A stretch of 64,000 nucleotides of DNA from Planctomycetota bacterium (GCA_020851075.1 JADZDL010000316.1:27635-91634), one strand, 5' to 3'; counted from the first letter of the stretch, positions 22,444 to 32,255 are shown. The notes: generated from the sequence alone by a model not told the origin. Made by a program: numbers and translations.

Positions 22444-25353
22444 ATGTTGCGTTCGAGCTTCCTGGTCCCGCTGCTGTTGCCGTGCCTGTTTGCCACGGCG
22501 TCCGCGCAGGGTGTTGTCAATTTCTCCCTGCTGCAGCCCCCGGCCGCGGATCCAAGTGGCCCCCGGGCCACGGGCCTCGTGGGGGCGGTGTCGCGCAGCC
22601 GCGCTGCCGTCGTCTATGTGTGCGTCGAGGTGGATGGGCCGCGCGGCAAATTCCCGATCGAACGCGCCAGCACCGGGGTCATCGTCGACCCGAGTGGTCT
22701 CGTGCTCACGTGGGCGCATCTGATTGCCGAGGCGGCCGGTGCGGCGGACAAGCGCCTGCTCGTGCAGCTCGATGATGCATCGCATACACAACTGCCGGCG
22801 TCCGTGGTGAGTGTGGATGCCGCAACGGGCCTGGCTTTGTTGCAGGTGGCGCCACCGGCGGGTGGGCTCACCGGCGTGGAGTTTGGGGTCGACATGGCTG
22901 CCGCGGGCGAACCCACCGTCGCGTTGTGCATTCCCGAGGGCAAAGAACTGTTCGCCTTTGCGGGTGTCGTGAGCTCGGCCGTCGCCGAGGTCACGTTGCG
23001 GGGCCGTTCGATGGCGGCACGCGAAGTGCTCATGACGGACGGCCGCGCCGATGCTCGCTGCGACGGTGCGGCGGTGTTGGATGCCGCAGGCCGTCTGGTG
23101 GGGCTCTATGCGAGCGAGCACGTGCGCCGCGATGTGAGCGAACCCAAACTCGAAGACCTGAAGCAGCCGAGTTATGGCCTCGTCGTGCCGGTTGGTGTCG
23201 TGCGCCGCGCGTTCGTCGCCGAGTTTGCCAGGCCGACCGTCACCAACGCCTCGCTGCGCAAGGTGCCTGGACCGAGCCCGAGTGCCAATGCGCTGGCCGT
23301 AGCCCGCATCGCGCCTGCGGTCGTCGGTGTCTATGGCGGGCAAGGCAGCTGGCCCGATCTCGGCAAGAACGATCCCGGCGCCGCGCAGCGCCGGGAAGGC
23401 CTCGGTTCGGGCGTTGTGCTGGCCAAGAAGGGGTTGGTGGTGACCAACTTCCATCTCTGCAAGACGGACACGGTCTCGGTGCGGCTGTTGGACGGGCGCA
23501 CCTTGCCGGCCAAGGTGTTGAAGAAGAACTTTGAGACGAACCTCGCCGTCCTGCGCGTCGAACTGCCCGCTGGGGTAGAACTGGTCGCGGCGGCGTGCCA
23601 TGCTGACGATGACGTGGTGCTCGGTGAGACGGTGCTCGCGGTCGGCAATCCGACCGGGGTGCTTCCCGTCGTGACGGCTGGTGTGCTGTCGGCTCTGCGC
23701 GGCAATGGCCGGTTGCAGGCCGATCCCAACCTCGGCAACCCGAATGGTGGTGGGGCGTGCATCGATGCGTGTGGGCGCGTGCTTGGCATCGCCGATGCGG
23801 GCATGATCGATCCGCTCGACCTCGCGTTTGCGACGCGCGGCGACAAGGTGACCACGGAGACCAACCTGTCGACGTTTGTGGGCATCCGCCGCGTGCGCAT
23901 GGTGTTTAGCAAGGAGATCGAAGACCTCGCCGCGAGTGACGAGTCGATCCGCACGAATGCCGCGGCGACTGACGAACGGGCCCGCCGCGATAGTGCGCTG
24001 ACCGCGATGGTGGCGAAGACGAGCAAGGCGCTGCTCAACGTCTACGTGAGCTATACGACCGCCAAGGTCGACGAGGACGCCAACCCGTTTGCAGCTGCGG
24101 CGGACGCCAAGCAGCAGCTGCTCGGCCTTGGTTCGGGGGTCATCATCGACCGCTCGGGCCTGGCGATCAGCAACTGGCACGTCGTCGATGAAGCGACCAA
24201 TCCCGATGGTTCAATGCGCAAGGACCACAAGGTCGAAGTGCGTGTCTTTGGCGGCAAGAAGTACGACGTGAAGGTGCTCAGCATCTCGCGCGAAGACGAC
24301 CTGTCCTTGCTCCAGCTCGTGCTCGCGCCCGGCGAAGAAGTGGATGCGGTCGAACTCGGCAGCAGCGAGGACCTCCGCATCGGCGAGTGTGTTGCCGCGA
24401 TCGGCAACCCGCACGGCGCCGCCAATACGATCACGTTCGGCGTGGTCTCGGCGAAGGACCAGGAGCTGCGCGTGCGGGGCCGCTGGGCCAAACTCGAACA
24501 CCTCATCGAGACCGATGCGGCGATCAACGGCGGCAACAGCGGTGGTGCGTTGCTCGACATGAACGGGCGCCTCGTCGGCATCAACAGTGCGGGTGGCGGC
24601 ACGTTCACGAACCGCGGATACGCGATCGCCGTCGACCACGTGCGCCAGCGCATCGTGGGGCTGCTCATGCAGTCCTACAAACTGCGCAGCCCCGAGCTCG
24701 GCATGCGCGTGCTCGATGACCAGGGCAAGGTGCTCGTCATGGACGTCGATGCGCGCGGCCCCGCGGCGAAGGCCGGTGTGATGTCGGGCGACTGCATCCA
24801 GGAACTGGGCGGAACGGCGATCACGTGGAGCCCCGGTTTTGCCCGGACCCTGCTGCAGCAGACGCCTGGCGTGGCAACGTCGCTCGTGGTCCTGCGGAAG
24901 GGCGAGAAGAAGGCCTTTCCACTCGTGCCCGTGGATCCGAGCATCTGGGCCGTCATTCGTCAGTCAGGGCTTGGTTGTCGCGAGTTCGGCTACGCCGAGG
25001 ACCCAGAACTCGTGCGCAAGTCCGCGGTCGCGTTGCACCGCCGGTTCACGGGCGATCCGACGGCCGAGCCGCTCGAGATTCCGAACTCGGTGGTGCGCGT
25101 CGAGGCGGTCTATCCGGGCACGCAGCCCGAAGGCACGGATATCGCGGTTGGCGATCTGCTGCTTGGCGCGCAGTTCCGCAGCGTCGACACCAACGAGCCG
25201 GTGCTCGTGCCCCTCGCCGACGTGACCGCGATCAAGGACCTCTTCAACGACCGCCAGCTCGGCACCTACGACGGCCAGGAGTTCCTCTTCTGGGTCGCGC
25301 GCGGCGGGGAAATCCGCGAGGTCACCATCACCGCGAAGCGTCTGTTCTGGTAG
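22444..25353 (+). CDS. Secreted HtrA/DegP-like serine protease with three tandem trypsin folds
   Basis: A 969-aa exported protein. After a signal peptide (cleavage near ATASA-QG) three HtrA-like domains follow. The first (~50-250) keeps His92 (TWAHL) but has Gly in place of the catalytic Asp region and no GNSGG. The second (~270-480) keeps His337 but has ETNLAVL instead of Asp-Leu and NPNGGG instead of GNSGG. The third (~520-720) has a complete triad: His579 (SNWHVVD), Asp619 (REDDLSLL), Ser699 (GGNSGGA). A PDZ domain (~740-830) and a C-terminal region follow. Likely two inactive domains regulate one active protease. The 3' end meets a convergent gene across a 26-nt palindrome. Confidence 0.88.
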   Translation: MLRSSFLVPLLLPCLFATASAQGVVNFSLLQPPAADPSGPRATGLVGAVSRSRAAVVYVCVEVDGPRGKFPIERASTGVIVDPSGLVLTWAHLIAEAAGAADKRLLVQLDDASHTQLPASVVSVDAATGLALLQVAPPAGGLTGVEFGVDMAAAGEPTVALCIPEGKELFAFAGVVSSAVAEVTLRGRSMAAREVLMTDGRADARCDGAAVLDAAGRLVGLYASEHVRRDVSEPKLEDLKQPSYGLVVPVGVVRRAFVAEFARPTVTNASLRKVPGPSPSANALAVARIAPAVVGVYGGQGSWPDLGKNDPGAAQRREGLGSGVVLAKKGLVVTNFHLCKTDTVSVRLLDGRTLPAKVLKKNFETNLAVLRVELPAGVELVAAACHADDDVVLGETVLAVGNPTGVLPVVTAGVLSALRGNGRLQADPNLGNPNGGGACIDACGRVLGIADAGMIDPLDLAFATRGDKVTTETNLSTFVGIRRVRMVFSKEIEDLAASDESIRTNAAATDERARRDSALTAMVAKTSKALLNVYVSYTTAKVDEDANPFAAAADAKQQLLGLGSGVIIDRSGLAISNWHVVDEATNPDGSMRKDHKVEVRVFGGKKYDVKVLSISREDDLSLLQLVLAPGEEVDAVELGSSEDLRIGECVAAIGNPHGAANTITFGVVSAKDQELRVRGRWAKLEHLIETDAAINGGNSGGALLDMNGRLVGINSAGGGTFTNRGYAIAVDHVRQRIVGLLMQSYKLRSPELGMRVLDDQGKVLVMDVDARGPAAKAGVMSGDCIQELGGTAITWSPGFARTLLQQTPGVATSLVVLRKGEKKAFPLVPVDPSIWAVIRQSGLGCREFGYAEDPELVRKSAVALHRRFTGDPTAEPLEIPNSVVRVEAVYPGTQPEGTDIAVGDLLLGAQFRSVDTNEPVLVPLADVTAIKDLFNDRQLGTYDGQEFLFWVARGGEIREVTITAKRLFW

Positions 25354-25365
25354 TCGGCTGGTAGT

Positions 25366-25391
25366 CGGCGCGCGGTCCGGACCGCGCGCCG
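25366..25391. terminator. 26-nt perfect palindrome between convergent genes
   Basis: Every base of 25366-25391 equals its reverse complement (centre TCCGGA). It lies 12 nt beyond the protease stop and 15 nt beyond the opposite gene's stop, so it may terminate both. All-GC arms, no T tract. Confidence 0.6.
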
Positions 25392-25406
25392 GGTCCGCCG
25401 GCGCGG

Positions 25407-27662
25407 CTACTTCGACTGGAACGACCCCTTGGCCTGCAGCATCTTGTCGCCGGCCTTCCAGCTCCAGACGAAGTTGATGACGCCCTTGGGCAGCGGTTCG
25501 AACGGGTAGAACACGACGACACCGGGGGCGGTCGCCGTGCGCGCGTTGCCGTCGTCGAGCATGATCGCGCCGTCGATCTTCTCACCCTTCGCCGTCGTCA
25601 TCGAACACGTGAACGAGTGGCGGTCGGCGCCGATGCCCGAACCGAAGTGCACGGTGATCGGGAAGCCGACCTTCTTCTGCCCTTCGCGGCCGTTCTTCTT
25701 GAGCAGTTTCTCGACATCGGGCCCGAGGTCCGCGACGGCGACTTCGCCATCGAGGATCAGGCCGGTGTCGCGCGGGAACCACGTGTAGCCGGCGTTGGAC
25801 GCCTTGGGGGCGCCAAGGCCGCTGACCGCGTTGATGACGAGGATGTCGCCGTCGAGATACATGCCGACCGTGAGGATCGAGTTGTTGAGCAGCGCGTCGC
25901 GGTAGCCCGGCAAGCTGATCCACTTCTCGAACATCTTCTTCGCGCCGGCGAGGTTGACGCCCGTTTCGACGAGCGCCATTTCGGCGAACATGCTGCCGAC
26001 GTAGCTGCCGCCGAGGTCGACGACTTCGGTATGCAATTGGGCGGGGCTGCGCTGGTCCTTGTTCTTCTTCAGGTACTCCGCGTGTTCCTTGCAGCGGGCC
26101 GAAAGGTTGGCGGACCAGGTCACCGGTGTTGCCTGGCGTTCCTTGCGCGCGGCGTTGTAGGCCTCGAGCCACTTGTCGACGCCCTTGCTGATCGCTTGCA
26201 GCGGCGGGGTGTTGTTCTGGATCGCCTTCAGCACGGGCGAAGCACCGGTCCAGAAGTCCTCCCACTCCTTGTCGAGTTGGGCGACCTTGGCCTCGTGCGC
26301 TTCGTCAAAGCGCTTTTCGAACTCGAGCGGCTGCTTGTTGCGCTCCTTCTTCATCTGCAACGCGATCTGGTCAAAGTCGGCCAGCAGCTGCGGGTCGCGC
26401 CGCATCAGGTAGTCGCAGAACGACCACGCCTTGATGCGCTGCTCGTTGGTGAACGCCGCGGCATCGCAGAACGGCAGTTCGCGCGCGGGCACGCCACCGG
26501 TGCTCTTCCACGCCATCTCAAGGCTCAGGTTCTTCCAGATGTCGAAGTCCGGCGAGGTGTACTCACGATCTTCTTCGCTCGCCGTGGTGCCTTCCTGCTT
26601 CTTCAGGTCGACCGCGAACAGGCGGTTGTTGTTGAAGATCATGCCCACGAACGTGTGGCCGATGCCTTCGACCAACGCGTCCGAGCCGAAGTGGGAGCAC
26701 GCGCGCGAGACGTTGCGCACTTCGTTGTCAAACAGCACCTGCGGGCCACCGGTGTGGGCGATGTGCGTGTTGCCGATGCTGCACGTGCTCGTGTGTTCGA
26801 GGCGCCACTCGAGGTCCGGGACCTGGTTGGCCTTCAGGATCTGCTGGTAGGTCTCCTTGGCACTGAAGGACGCCGACGACGGCCACTGGTCGATGCCGTG
26901 CGGCCACGGGAACGCGACCTCGCAGACTTTGAGCGCGCGCTCGGACCACTTCAGGGCCTCGAGCAGGTTGTCTTCTTCCTCGGGGTCGCCGTGCAGCGTG
27001 AAGTGCTCCGAGCGCACCGTGATGTACTTGACCTGGGCGCGGTCCAGCGGCGGGCATTCGACGCCTTCGACGCGCTTTACCTCGTAGTCGATCTTGGACT
27101 GCTCCTCGACCGCCTTCTCGATCATCTTGCTGCGGTCAAACAGGATCTGTTCGAGGCCCGTGCCCGTGACGCCGCCGACTTCGTGATGTTCGAGCGCCTT
27201 CTGCGCCTGCTCGTCCTTCTCGACCCAGCGCAGCACCATCTTCCAGTGGTAGTTCGCCCGATCGGTGCGGTCGGCGCGGTTCCACTTCTCGGCCTGCATC
27301 TTGTGCTGGCTCGCGAGGTCCTTGCGCAGTGCCTCGTAGGCCTTGAACAGCGGGGCACCTTCGGCGCCGTTGCCGGTGTCCGCGGTCGGGTAGGGGTTCT
27401 TCGTGTCCGGGTTCCAGCTCGACCCGATCTTCACGTAGTGCATGCCCTTCCAGGCTTCGGCGTTGTCCGGGTCGTAGAGCTTGATGGTCTGCAGCCAGAC
27501 GATCTTGGCCTGGCGCGGAAAGCCCTTGTCGAACGCCTTCTTCGCGAACGCATTGAGGACCTTGGCCTGGCGCTGGTTGAAGTCAGCTTCGTCGTTCTGG
27601 CCCGTAGCATGGGCGACGAGCGACAAGGCACACAGGGTCGAAAGGAACGAGCGGTACGTCAT
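25407..27662 (-). CDS. Secreted CAP-superfamily protein (751 aa)
   Basis: Function unknown. The signal peptide is MTYRSFLSTLCALSLVAHATG. The first ~480 residues are a tetratricopeptide-like and charged helical region (GFPRQAKIVWLQTIKLYDPDNAEAW near the start). At about residue 495-660 stands a CAP/SCP domain (EAYNAARKERQATPVTWS, LSARCKEHAEYLKKNKDQR and later the HTEVVDLGG strand). A beta-rich C-terminus ends near KGSFQSK. CAP domains in bacteria bind lipids or carbohydrates. The ATG at 27662 is chosen over an upstream in-frame ATG because it starts the signal peptide. A TAGACT hexamer lies 35 nt upstream. Confidence 0.75.
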   Translation of the reverse strand: MTYRSFLSTLCALSLVAHATGQNDEADFNQRQAKVLNAFAKKAFDKGFPRQAKIVWLQTIKLYDPDNAEAWKGMHYVKIGSSWNPDTKNPYPTADTGNGAEGAPLFKAYEALRKDLASQHKMQAEKWNRADRTDRANYHWKMVLRWVEKDEQAQKALEHHEVGGVTGTGLEQILFDRSKMIEKAVEEQSKIDYEVKRVEGVECPPLDRAQVKYITVRSEHFTLHGDPEEEDNLLEALKWSERALKVCEVAFPWPHGIDQWPSSASFSAKETYQQILKANQVPDLEWRLEHTSTCSIGNTHIAHTGGPQVLFDNEVRNVSRACSHFGSDALVEGIGHTFVGMIFNNNRLFAVDLKKQEGTTASEEDREYTSPDFDIWKNLSLEMAWKSTGGVPARELPFCDAAAFTNEQRIKAWSFCDYLMRRDPQLLADFDQIALQMKKERNKQPLEFEKRFDEAHEAKVAQLDKEWEDFWTGASPVLKAIQNNTPPLQAISKGVDKWLEAYNAARKERQATPVTWSANLSARCKEHAEYLKKNKDQRSPAQLHTEVVDLGGSYVGSMFAEMALVETGVNLAGAKKMFEKWISLPGYRDALLNNSILTVGMYLDGDILVINAVSGLGAPKASNAGYTWFPRDTGLILDGEVAVADLGPDVEKLLKKNGREGQKKVGFPITVHFGSGIGADRHSFTCSMTTAKGEKIDGAIMLDDGNARTATAPGVVVFYPFEPLPKGVINFVWSWKAGDKMLQAKGSFQSK

Positions 27663-27696
27663 GTGGTCGCGGGATCCTGGAATCGGTGGAACGGGC

Positions 27697-27702
27697 AGTC
27701 TA
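27697..27702 (-). promoter_or_regulatory. Candidate -10 element (GCTAGACT) for the CAP-protein gene
   Basis: On the minus strand the octamer GCTAGACT spans 27704-27697, ending 34 nt before the ATG at 27662. It is another member of the GCTANNCT set. Confidence 0.35.
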
Positions 27703-27870
27703 GCGCCATCCGGCGCCACCTGCGACCCGCCTTTCGCCGGCCTCGAACTCCCGGCGCGGGCGGGCGGTTTCTACCTGGGCGGAAGTGCGGCCCTCATTCC
27801 GTTTGGTCCTCGCGGGCAGGCACGCCATACTGCTTCGCCCTCGCAGTCGATCCCGGCTGCTACGCAACTG

Positions 27871-28962
27871 ATGAGCAAGGTCTACGATATCGGCATTCTC
27901 CCTGGCGACGGCATCGGCGAAGAAGTCGTCAACGAGGCCCAGAAGGTCCTCGATGCCATCCAGTCGGTCTACGGCTTCCAGACGAAGCGCGAGCCCCTGC
28001 CCTACGGCGCAGAGCACTTCCTGAAGACCGGCGAGACGATGCCCGACGCGGCGTTCGATCGCATCCGCCAGATGCACGCCGTGCTGTTCGGCGCGATCGG
28101 CGATCCGCGCATCGAGGTCGGCAAGCTCGAGTTCGCGATCATCGCGGGCATGCGGCACAAGCTCGACCTCTACGTGAACCTGCGCCCGGTCAAGCTCTAC
28201 CACGAGTCGCTGTGCCCGCTGAAGGGCAAGACGCCGAAGGACATCGACATCCTGTTCCTGCGCGAAAACACGGAAGACGCCTATTCGGGCGTGTTCGGTT
28301 TTGCGAAGAAGGGCACCGAACACGAGATTGCGCTGCAGGAGATGATCTTCACGCGGCGCTGCACCGAGCGCATCATCCGCCACGCCTTCGAACTGGCGAA
28401 GAAGCGCGGCCCGAAGCCCGGCAAGGACAAGCCGCAGGTGACCCTCATCGACAAGGCCAACGCCGTGCGCGCGCAGGATCTCTGGACGCGCACGTTCGCC
28501 GAAGTCGCGAAGGAATACCCGGGCATCGCGACCGACCACGCCTACATCGACGCGGCGTGCATGTGGATGGTGAAGAACCCCGAGTGGTTCGACGTCGCCG
28601 TGACGACCAACCTGTTTGGCGACATCATCACCGACCTCGGCGCGATGTTGATCGGCGGCATGGGCATCGCCGCTTCGGGCAACATCCACCCGGGCAAGGT
28701 GTCGATGTTTGAGGGCATTCACGGCTCGGCGCCCAAGTACAAGGGCACCGACAAGGCGAGCCCGCTGGCGACGATCCTCGCGATGGGCCTCATGCTCGAC
28801 CACCTCGGCGAGAAGGAAGCCAGCGTCGAGCTCGAGGCGACCGTCGCCGAACTGATCCAGAGCGGCAAGATCCGCAGCCTCAAAGCCGGCGATCACAAGT
28901 GTTCGGAGCTCGGCTCCATGGTGCGCGACGCCGTGCTCGCGCGCGGCCGCAGCAAGCGCTGA
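27871..28962 (+). CDS. Isocitrate/isopropylmalate dehydrogenase family protein
   Basis: A 363-aa NAD(P)-dependent beta-decarboxylating dehydrogenase. Family features are [16 protein letters not shown] (N-terminus), the substrate loop [15 protein letters not shown], the conserved [12 protein letters not shown], and the metal-binding [19 protein letters not shown] with Asp residues. [10 protein letters not shown] is closer to NAD-type isocitrate dehydrogenases or the second LeuB-like clade than to classical LeuB, which has RELTGG. Leucine synthesis, TCA cycle or a tartrate-like reaction are possible. ATG at 27871 lies 40 nt after a CATACT hexamer. Confidence 0.85.
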   Translation: MSKVYDIGILPGDGIGEEVVNEAQKVLDAIQSVYGFQTKREPLPYGAEHFLKTGETMPDAAFDRIRQMHAVLFGAIGDPRIEVGKLEFAIIAGMRHKLDLYVNLRPVKLYHESLCPLKGKTPKDIDILFLRENTEDAYSGVFGFAKKGTEHEIALQEMIFTRRCTERIIRHAFELAKKRGPKPGKDKPQVTLIDKANAVRAQDLWTRTFAEVAKEYPGIATDHAYIDAACMWMVKNPEWFDVAVTTNLFGDIITDLGAMLIGGMGIAASGNIHPGKVSMFEGIHGSAPKYKGTDKASPLATILAMGLMLDHLGEKEASVELEATVAELIQSGKIRSLKAGDHKCSELGSMVRDAVLARGRSKR

Positions 28963-29054
28963 GACCGGCCGCGCAGGCTGGCGGCGCGGGCTTGCGGTGC
29001 GGTGGAACGCGCGGTGCCATGGCGCTGCTGCGAAAGTGTGGCGAGCTCGGAAAC

Positions 29055-29073
29055 GGCGCCCCACCCGGGCGCC
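29055..29073 (+). terminator. Hairpin between dehydrogenase and metalloprotease genes
   Basis: GGCGCCC (29055-29061) pairs with GGGCGCC (29067-29073) across five bases. It lies 92 nt after the dehydrogenase stop and just before a TACACT hexamer, so it could insulate the two genes. Confidence 0.35.
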
Positions 29074-29079
29074 TTACCC

Positions 29080-29087
29080 GCTACACT
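29080..29087 (+). promoter_or_regulatory. Candidate promoter octamer GCTACACT before metalloprotease gene
   Basis: Same octamer type as at 38583. It ends 48 nt before the ATG at 29136, so this transcript would have a leader. Confidence 0.35.
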
Positions 29088-29135
29088 GGGGGGCCCCAGG
29101 GAATCGCCCAGCCTCCCCGTCGTCTCCACGAACTC

Positions 29136-30899
29136 ATGCTCTCCACAACCTGCCGCGCCTTGCTGCGCGCGATCCTGTTCGTTGCCCTTTCGATCCCTGC
29201 GTTGGCCCAGAAGGTGCCGCAGGCCGTCACTCTGACGGTGCACCAGGCGCCGCCGGCGCTGCTGCAGCAGTTCGACGTGATGGTCGGCACGGTGCAGGAT
29301 CTGCAGGTGCCGAATGGCACGCCGGCCGCAGCCCAGATCGACGTTGTGTTTGCGGGCCAGCAGGTGCGCCTCGACCTCACGCAGTTTGATGTGCGCACGC
29401 CGGGCTTTCAGCTCCTCGAGCGCACCGCCAACGGCCTCGTGCCCGTGCCAACGCCCGCGTGCACCACCTACCGCGGCGCGGTGGTGGGCGAGGCTGGCAG
29501 TGAAGTGGCGGCGAGCCTGCTGAACGGCTCGCTGCGGGCTTGGGTGAAGCGCGGTTCGGGGGATCTCTGGATCGTGCAGGCGGTGCGCGAAGTGCAGCCG
29601 ACGGCAGGCCCTGCCGTGCACGTCGTCTACCTGAGTTCGGATAGCGCCAACCTCACGCAGCACTGTGGTGTGCCCGGCACCAACCAGGGTTTCGTGCCGT
29701 CGGTGATCGGGCAGGACGTCACCTATGCGTGCCAGCTGGCGATCGAAGCGGACTTCCCGTTCTTCCAGGCCAACGGCAGCAATACGACGGCGACCCAGAA
29801 CGATGTGACCTCCGTCGTCAACGCCATGGACGTCATCTACCGGCGCGATGTGCAGGTTGCGCTGCAGATCAGCCAGATGATCGTCGACACGACGACCGAC
29901 CCGTACACGACCAGTTCGCCGGGCACGCTGCTCACGCAGTTCCTCAGCTACTGGAACAACAACCACGGCGGCATCGCGCGCGATATTGCGCACCTGTTCA
30001 CGGGGCGCCCGATGGGGGCCGTGAGCGGTGGCACGATCGGCATCGCCTACGTGGGCGTCGTCTGCAACCTCGGCAGCGCCTACGGCGTGTCGCAGTCGCG
30101 CTTCACGAACAACTTCAACTACCGGGTCGCGGTCTCGGCGCACGAGATCGGCCACAACTTCAACGCCGCGCACTGCGATTCGGCACCGCCCTGCAACATC
30201 ATGTGTTCGGGCGTGGGCGGTTGCGGCAACAACCCGACTTCGTTCAGCGCCGGCGAACAGGCGCAGATCATCGGCTTCCGCCAGGGCCTGAATTGCCTCG
30301 CGGTGCAGCAGACGACGCCGTTCATCAGCAGCGTCTCGATCGCGAGCCACCAGACCTTCCGCCCGGCCCAGGTGATCCTCACGGGCACGGGTTTTACGGG
30401 CACGACCTCGGCCACGGTTGGCGGGGTGCCGGTCACGTCGTCGATTGCCGTGCTCAGCGATACCCAGCTGCGGCTCACGCCGCCGAGTGGCCTGCCGCTC
30501 GGCTTCCAGCCGCTCACGGTCACCAACACCGCCGGCACGAGCAACGTCGCCGGCCTCTTCTACACGGCTTCCAACCCGTGCCTCATGAGCGTGCCGAGCG
30601 CGATCCTCGGCGGCAACACGCTGGTCTGGCAGTTCGGCGGTTGGAGCAATGACCCGGCGTTCCTGGTCGTGAGCCTGCAGAACACCACGTCGCTCTACCA
30701 GGGGCTGCCGCTGCTGAACGGCTACTCGATCCTCTGGATCGGTGGGCTCGACGCGCGCGGCATGGGCTCCTATTCGGTGCCGCTGCCGTCCGGCGTCTTG
30801 AACGGGTTGCGCGCCTACAGCCAGTTGATCGACTTCGATCCGGCGACCCTGCTCGTGCGCAGTGTTTCCTCGATCTCGTCGACCCTCGTGCTGCTCTGA
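29136..30899 (+). CDS. Secreted reprolysin-type (M12) zinc metalloprotease with IPT/TIG domain
   Basis: A 587-aa exported protease. Signal: MLSTTCRALLRAILFVALSIPALAQ. A prodomain-like region precedes the catalytic domain (~200-365), which has the zinc motif HEIGHNFNAAHC (His336, Glu337, His340, His346) and a Met-turn (CNIMCSG). Cysteines near the Met-turn (CDSAPPCNIMCSGVGGC) suit disulfides in the periplasm or outside. After residue ~385 an IPT/TIG immunoglobulin-like domain (TPFISSVSIASHQTFRPAQ, VILTGTGFTGT) and a beta-rich C-terminus follow. It probably processes extracellular protein; target unknown. Confidence 0.9.
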   Translation: MLSTTCRALLRAILFVALSIPALAQKVPQAVTLTVHQAPPALLQQFDVMVGTVQDLQVPNGTPAAAQIDVVFAGQQVRLDLTQFDVRTPGFQLLERTANGLVPVPTPACTTYRGAVVGEAGSEVAASLLNGSLRAWVKRGSGDLWIVQAVREVQPTAGPAVHVVYLSSDSANLTQHCGVPGTNQGFVPSVIGQDVTYACQLAIEADFPFFQANGSNTTATQNDVTSVVNAMDVIYRRDVQVALQISQMIVDTTTDPYTTSSPGTLLTQFLSYWNNNHGGIARDIAHLFTGRPMGAVSGGTIGIAYVGVVCNLGSAYGVSQSRFTNNFNYRVAVSAHEIGHNFNAAHCDSAPPCNIMCSGVGGCGNNPTSFSAGEQAQIIGFRQGLNCLAVQQTTPFISSVSIASHQTFRPAQVILTGTGFTGTTSATVGGVPVTSSIAVLSDTQLRLTPPSGLPLGFQPLTVTNTAGTSNVAGLFYTASNPCLMSVPSAILGGNTLVWQFGGWSNDPAFLVVSLQNTTSLYQGLPLLNGYSILWIGGLDARGMGSYSVPLPSGVLNGLRAYSQLIDFDPATLLVRSVSSISSTLVLL

Positions 30900-31310
30900 C
30901 ACCGCGGCTCACGCGGGCGGCGGGTCGGTAGGAATGCGCCAGGTCGGGCGGCTGGTTGTGGCCGCCCGTTCCCGCACTTCGCTCGCGAAGTTCGCCGGGT
31001 GGGCGCCGGCCCGTGCATCCTGAGGTGGCGAACAGGGTTGGGATTCCGAGCCGATGGCTCGTGGTGGGCTAGGTGGTTCGCTTGGGTACGTCGGGTTGGG
31101 TGGGTTTGGCATGGTTTCCTTGGGGTTTTGGTGCAGAGAAGAAGTGCCCCATCCGGGGCAGGTTTTCTGGCCGCGTTGCACGACTTCGCTGCAAGGGACC
31201 AAACCGTTACGTGGGGGATTTGGCCAAGGGCCGTAGCAAGCGCCTATCGTTTCCGGATCGCGCCTTGTCACCCGAGGTGCGCACCCACAGCATTCCCCAC
31301 TGGAGTAACC
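30900..31310. other. Intergenic region with hairpins, no gene seen
   Basis: No ORF here shows coding features. CGGGCGGC/GCCGCCCG (30945-30968) forms an 8-bp hairpin 45 nt after the metalloprotease stop, followed by CTTCG-CTCG-CGAAG (30977-30990); together they look like tandem terminators. TGCCCC-ATCC-GGGGCA (31145-31160) is another short hairpin. TATCGT at 31245-31250 is a weak -10 candidate for the next gene. The stretch 31140-31200 shows slight likeness to the modules near 47 kb (GGGGCAGG then CCGCG), too weak to call. Confidence 0.5.
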
Positions 31311-32255
31311 ATGAACATCCGTTTCACTTCCGCATTGCTCGCCCTCGCCCTGCCGGTCCTCGCTCAGGGAGACGCCGTCACCGCGCCCGAGAACCTCTTC
31401 TACAAGGCCTTCTACCTCGAGAAGGGCACCCGCGACTTCGTCGGTGCGATGGCTCTCTACGAGCAGTTCCTCGCCGTGGCTCCGACCCACAAGCTCGCCT
31501 CCGAAGCCGCGAAGCAGGAGTTTGCGCTGCTCGACAAGACGGGCAAGAACAAGGAGCGTGACGCGTTCCGCGTGAAGTACGAGAAGCTGCTCGGCAACGC
31601 AGTTGCCGTTGGCACCGGTGCCCCGGCTGGCGACGCTCCGGCCGGCGAGCGCGGTGAGCGCCCGGCGCGCGGCGAAGGTGGCGCGGAAGGGCGTGGCCCA
31701 GGGGCCGGTGGTCGCATGGACCCGGCGGCTCGCATCGCCGAGCTTGAGACGCAGATCGCGGCCGCCAAGGCCGAAGGCAACGAAGAGCAGGTGAAGACCC
31801 TGACCACGCGCCTGGAGCGCATGAAGCAGATGGCCGCCGGTGGTGGTCGCAACCAGGGTGGTCCCGGCCAGGGTGGCCCCGGTGGTGGTCGCATGGGCGG
31901 CATGCGCGCCCTGTTCGGCAACACCAAGCTCGCCGACATGCCTGCCGAAGAGCTCACCACGCTGAAGGAAAGCGTGACGGCGATGGAAGGGGTGCCCGAG
32001 ATGATGAAGCAGGCCCTCTCCGAGGAGCAGGTGAAGACCTTCGAGACGAACCTCGAGTTGCTGAAGAAGGGTCTCACCGACAACAAGCTCGAAGACGCCC
32101 AGAAGGCGCTCGACGCGATGAAGGCCGTGATGCCGCAGCGCCGCCAGCGCGGCGGTGGTGGTGACGCCGGCGGTGGCGCGGGCGGCGGCGCCGGTGGTGG
32201 CCGCGGTGGCCGCGGCGGCAACAAGGGTGGTGGCGGTGGTGGCGGCGGCTTCTGA
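31311..32255 (+). CDS. Secreted Gly/Arg-rich helical protein (314 aa)
   Basis: Function unknown. Signal: MNIRFTSALLALALPVLAQG. Residues ~28-80 resemble tetratricopeptide repeats (NLFYKAFYLEKGTRDFVGAMALYEQFL). Then come an Arg/Gly/Glu-rich linker, a coiled-coil segment (RIAELETQIAAAKAEGNEEQ), a second helical part and a C-terminus of Gly-Gly-Arg repeats that could bind nucleic acid or polysaccharide. GGAG lies 7 nt before the ATG, an actual Shine-Dalgarno that is rare in this window. Two tandem hairpins follow the stop. Confidence 0.7.
   Translation: MNIRFTSALLALALPVLAQGDAVTAPENLFYKAFYLEKGTRDFVGAMALYEQFLAVAPTHKLASEAAKQEFALLDKTGKNKERDAFRVKYEKLLGNAVAVGTGAPAGDAPAGERGERPARGEGGAEGRGPGAGGRMDPAARIAELETQIAAAKAEGNEEQVKTLTTRLERMKQMAAGGGRNQGGPGQGGPGGGRMGGMRALFGNTKLADMPAEELTTLKESVTAMEGVPEMMKQALSEEQVKTFETNLELLKKGLTDNKLEDAQKALDAMKAVMPQRRQRGGGGDAGGGAGGGAGGGRGGRGGNKGGGGGGGGF

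Noticed and set aside
25617..28712. A plus-strand frame of about 1030 codons opposite the CAP-protein gene
   Set aside because: It runs antisense through a gene with a signal peptide and CAP domain, and shows no domain of its own.
31140..31200. Possible third copy of the modules found at 46917-47133
   Set aside because: GGGGCAGG and CCGCG occur in the right order, but the bounding arms are missing and other matches are weak.
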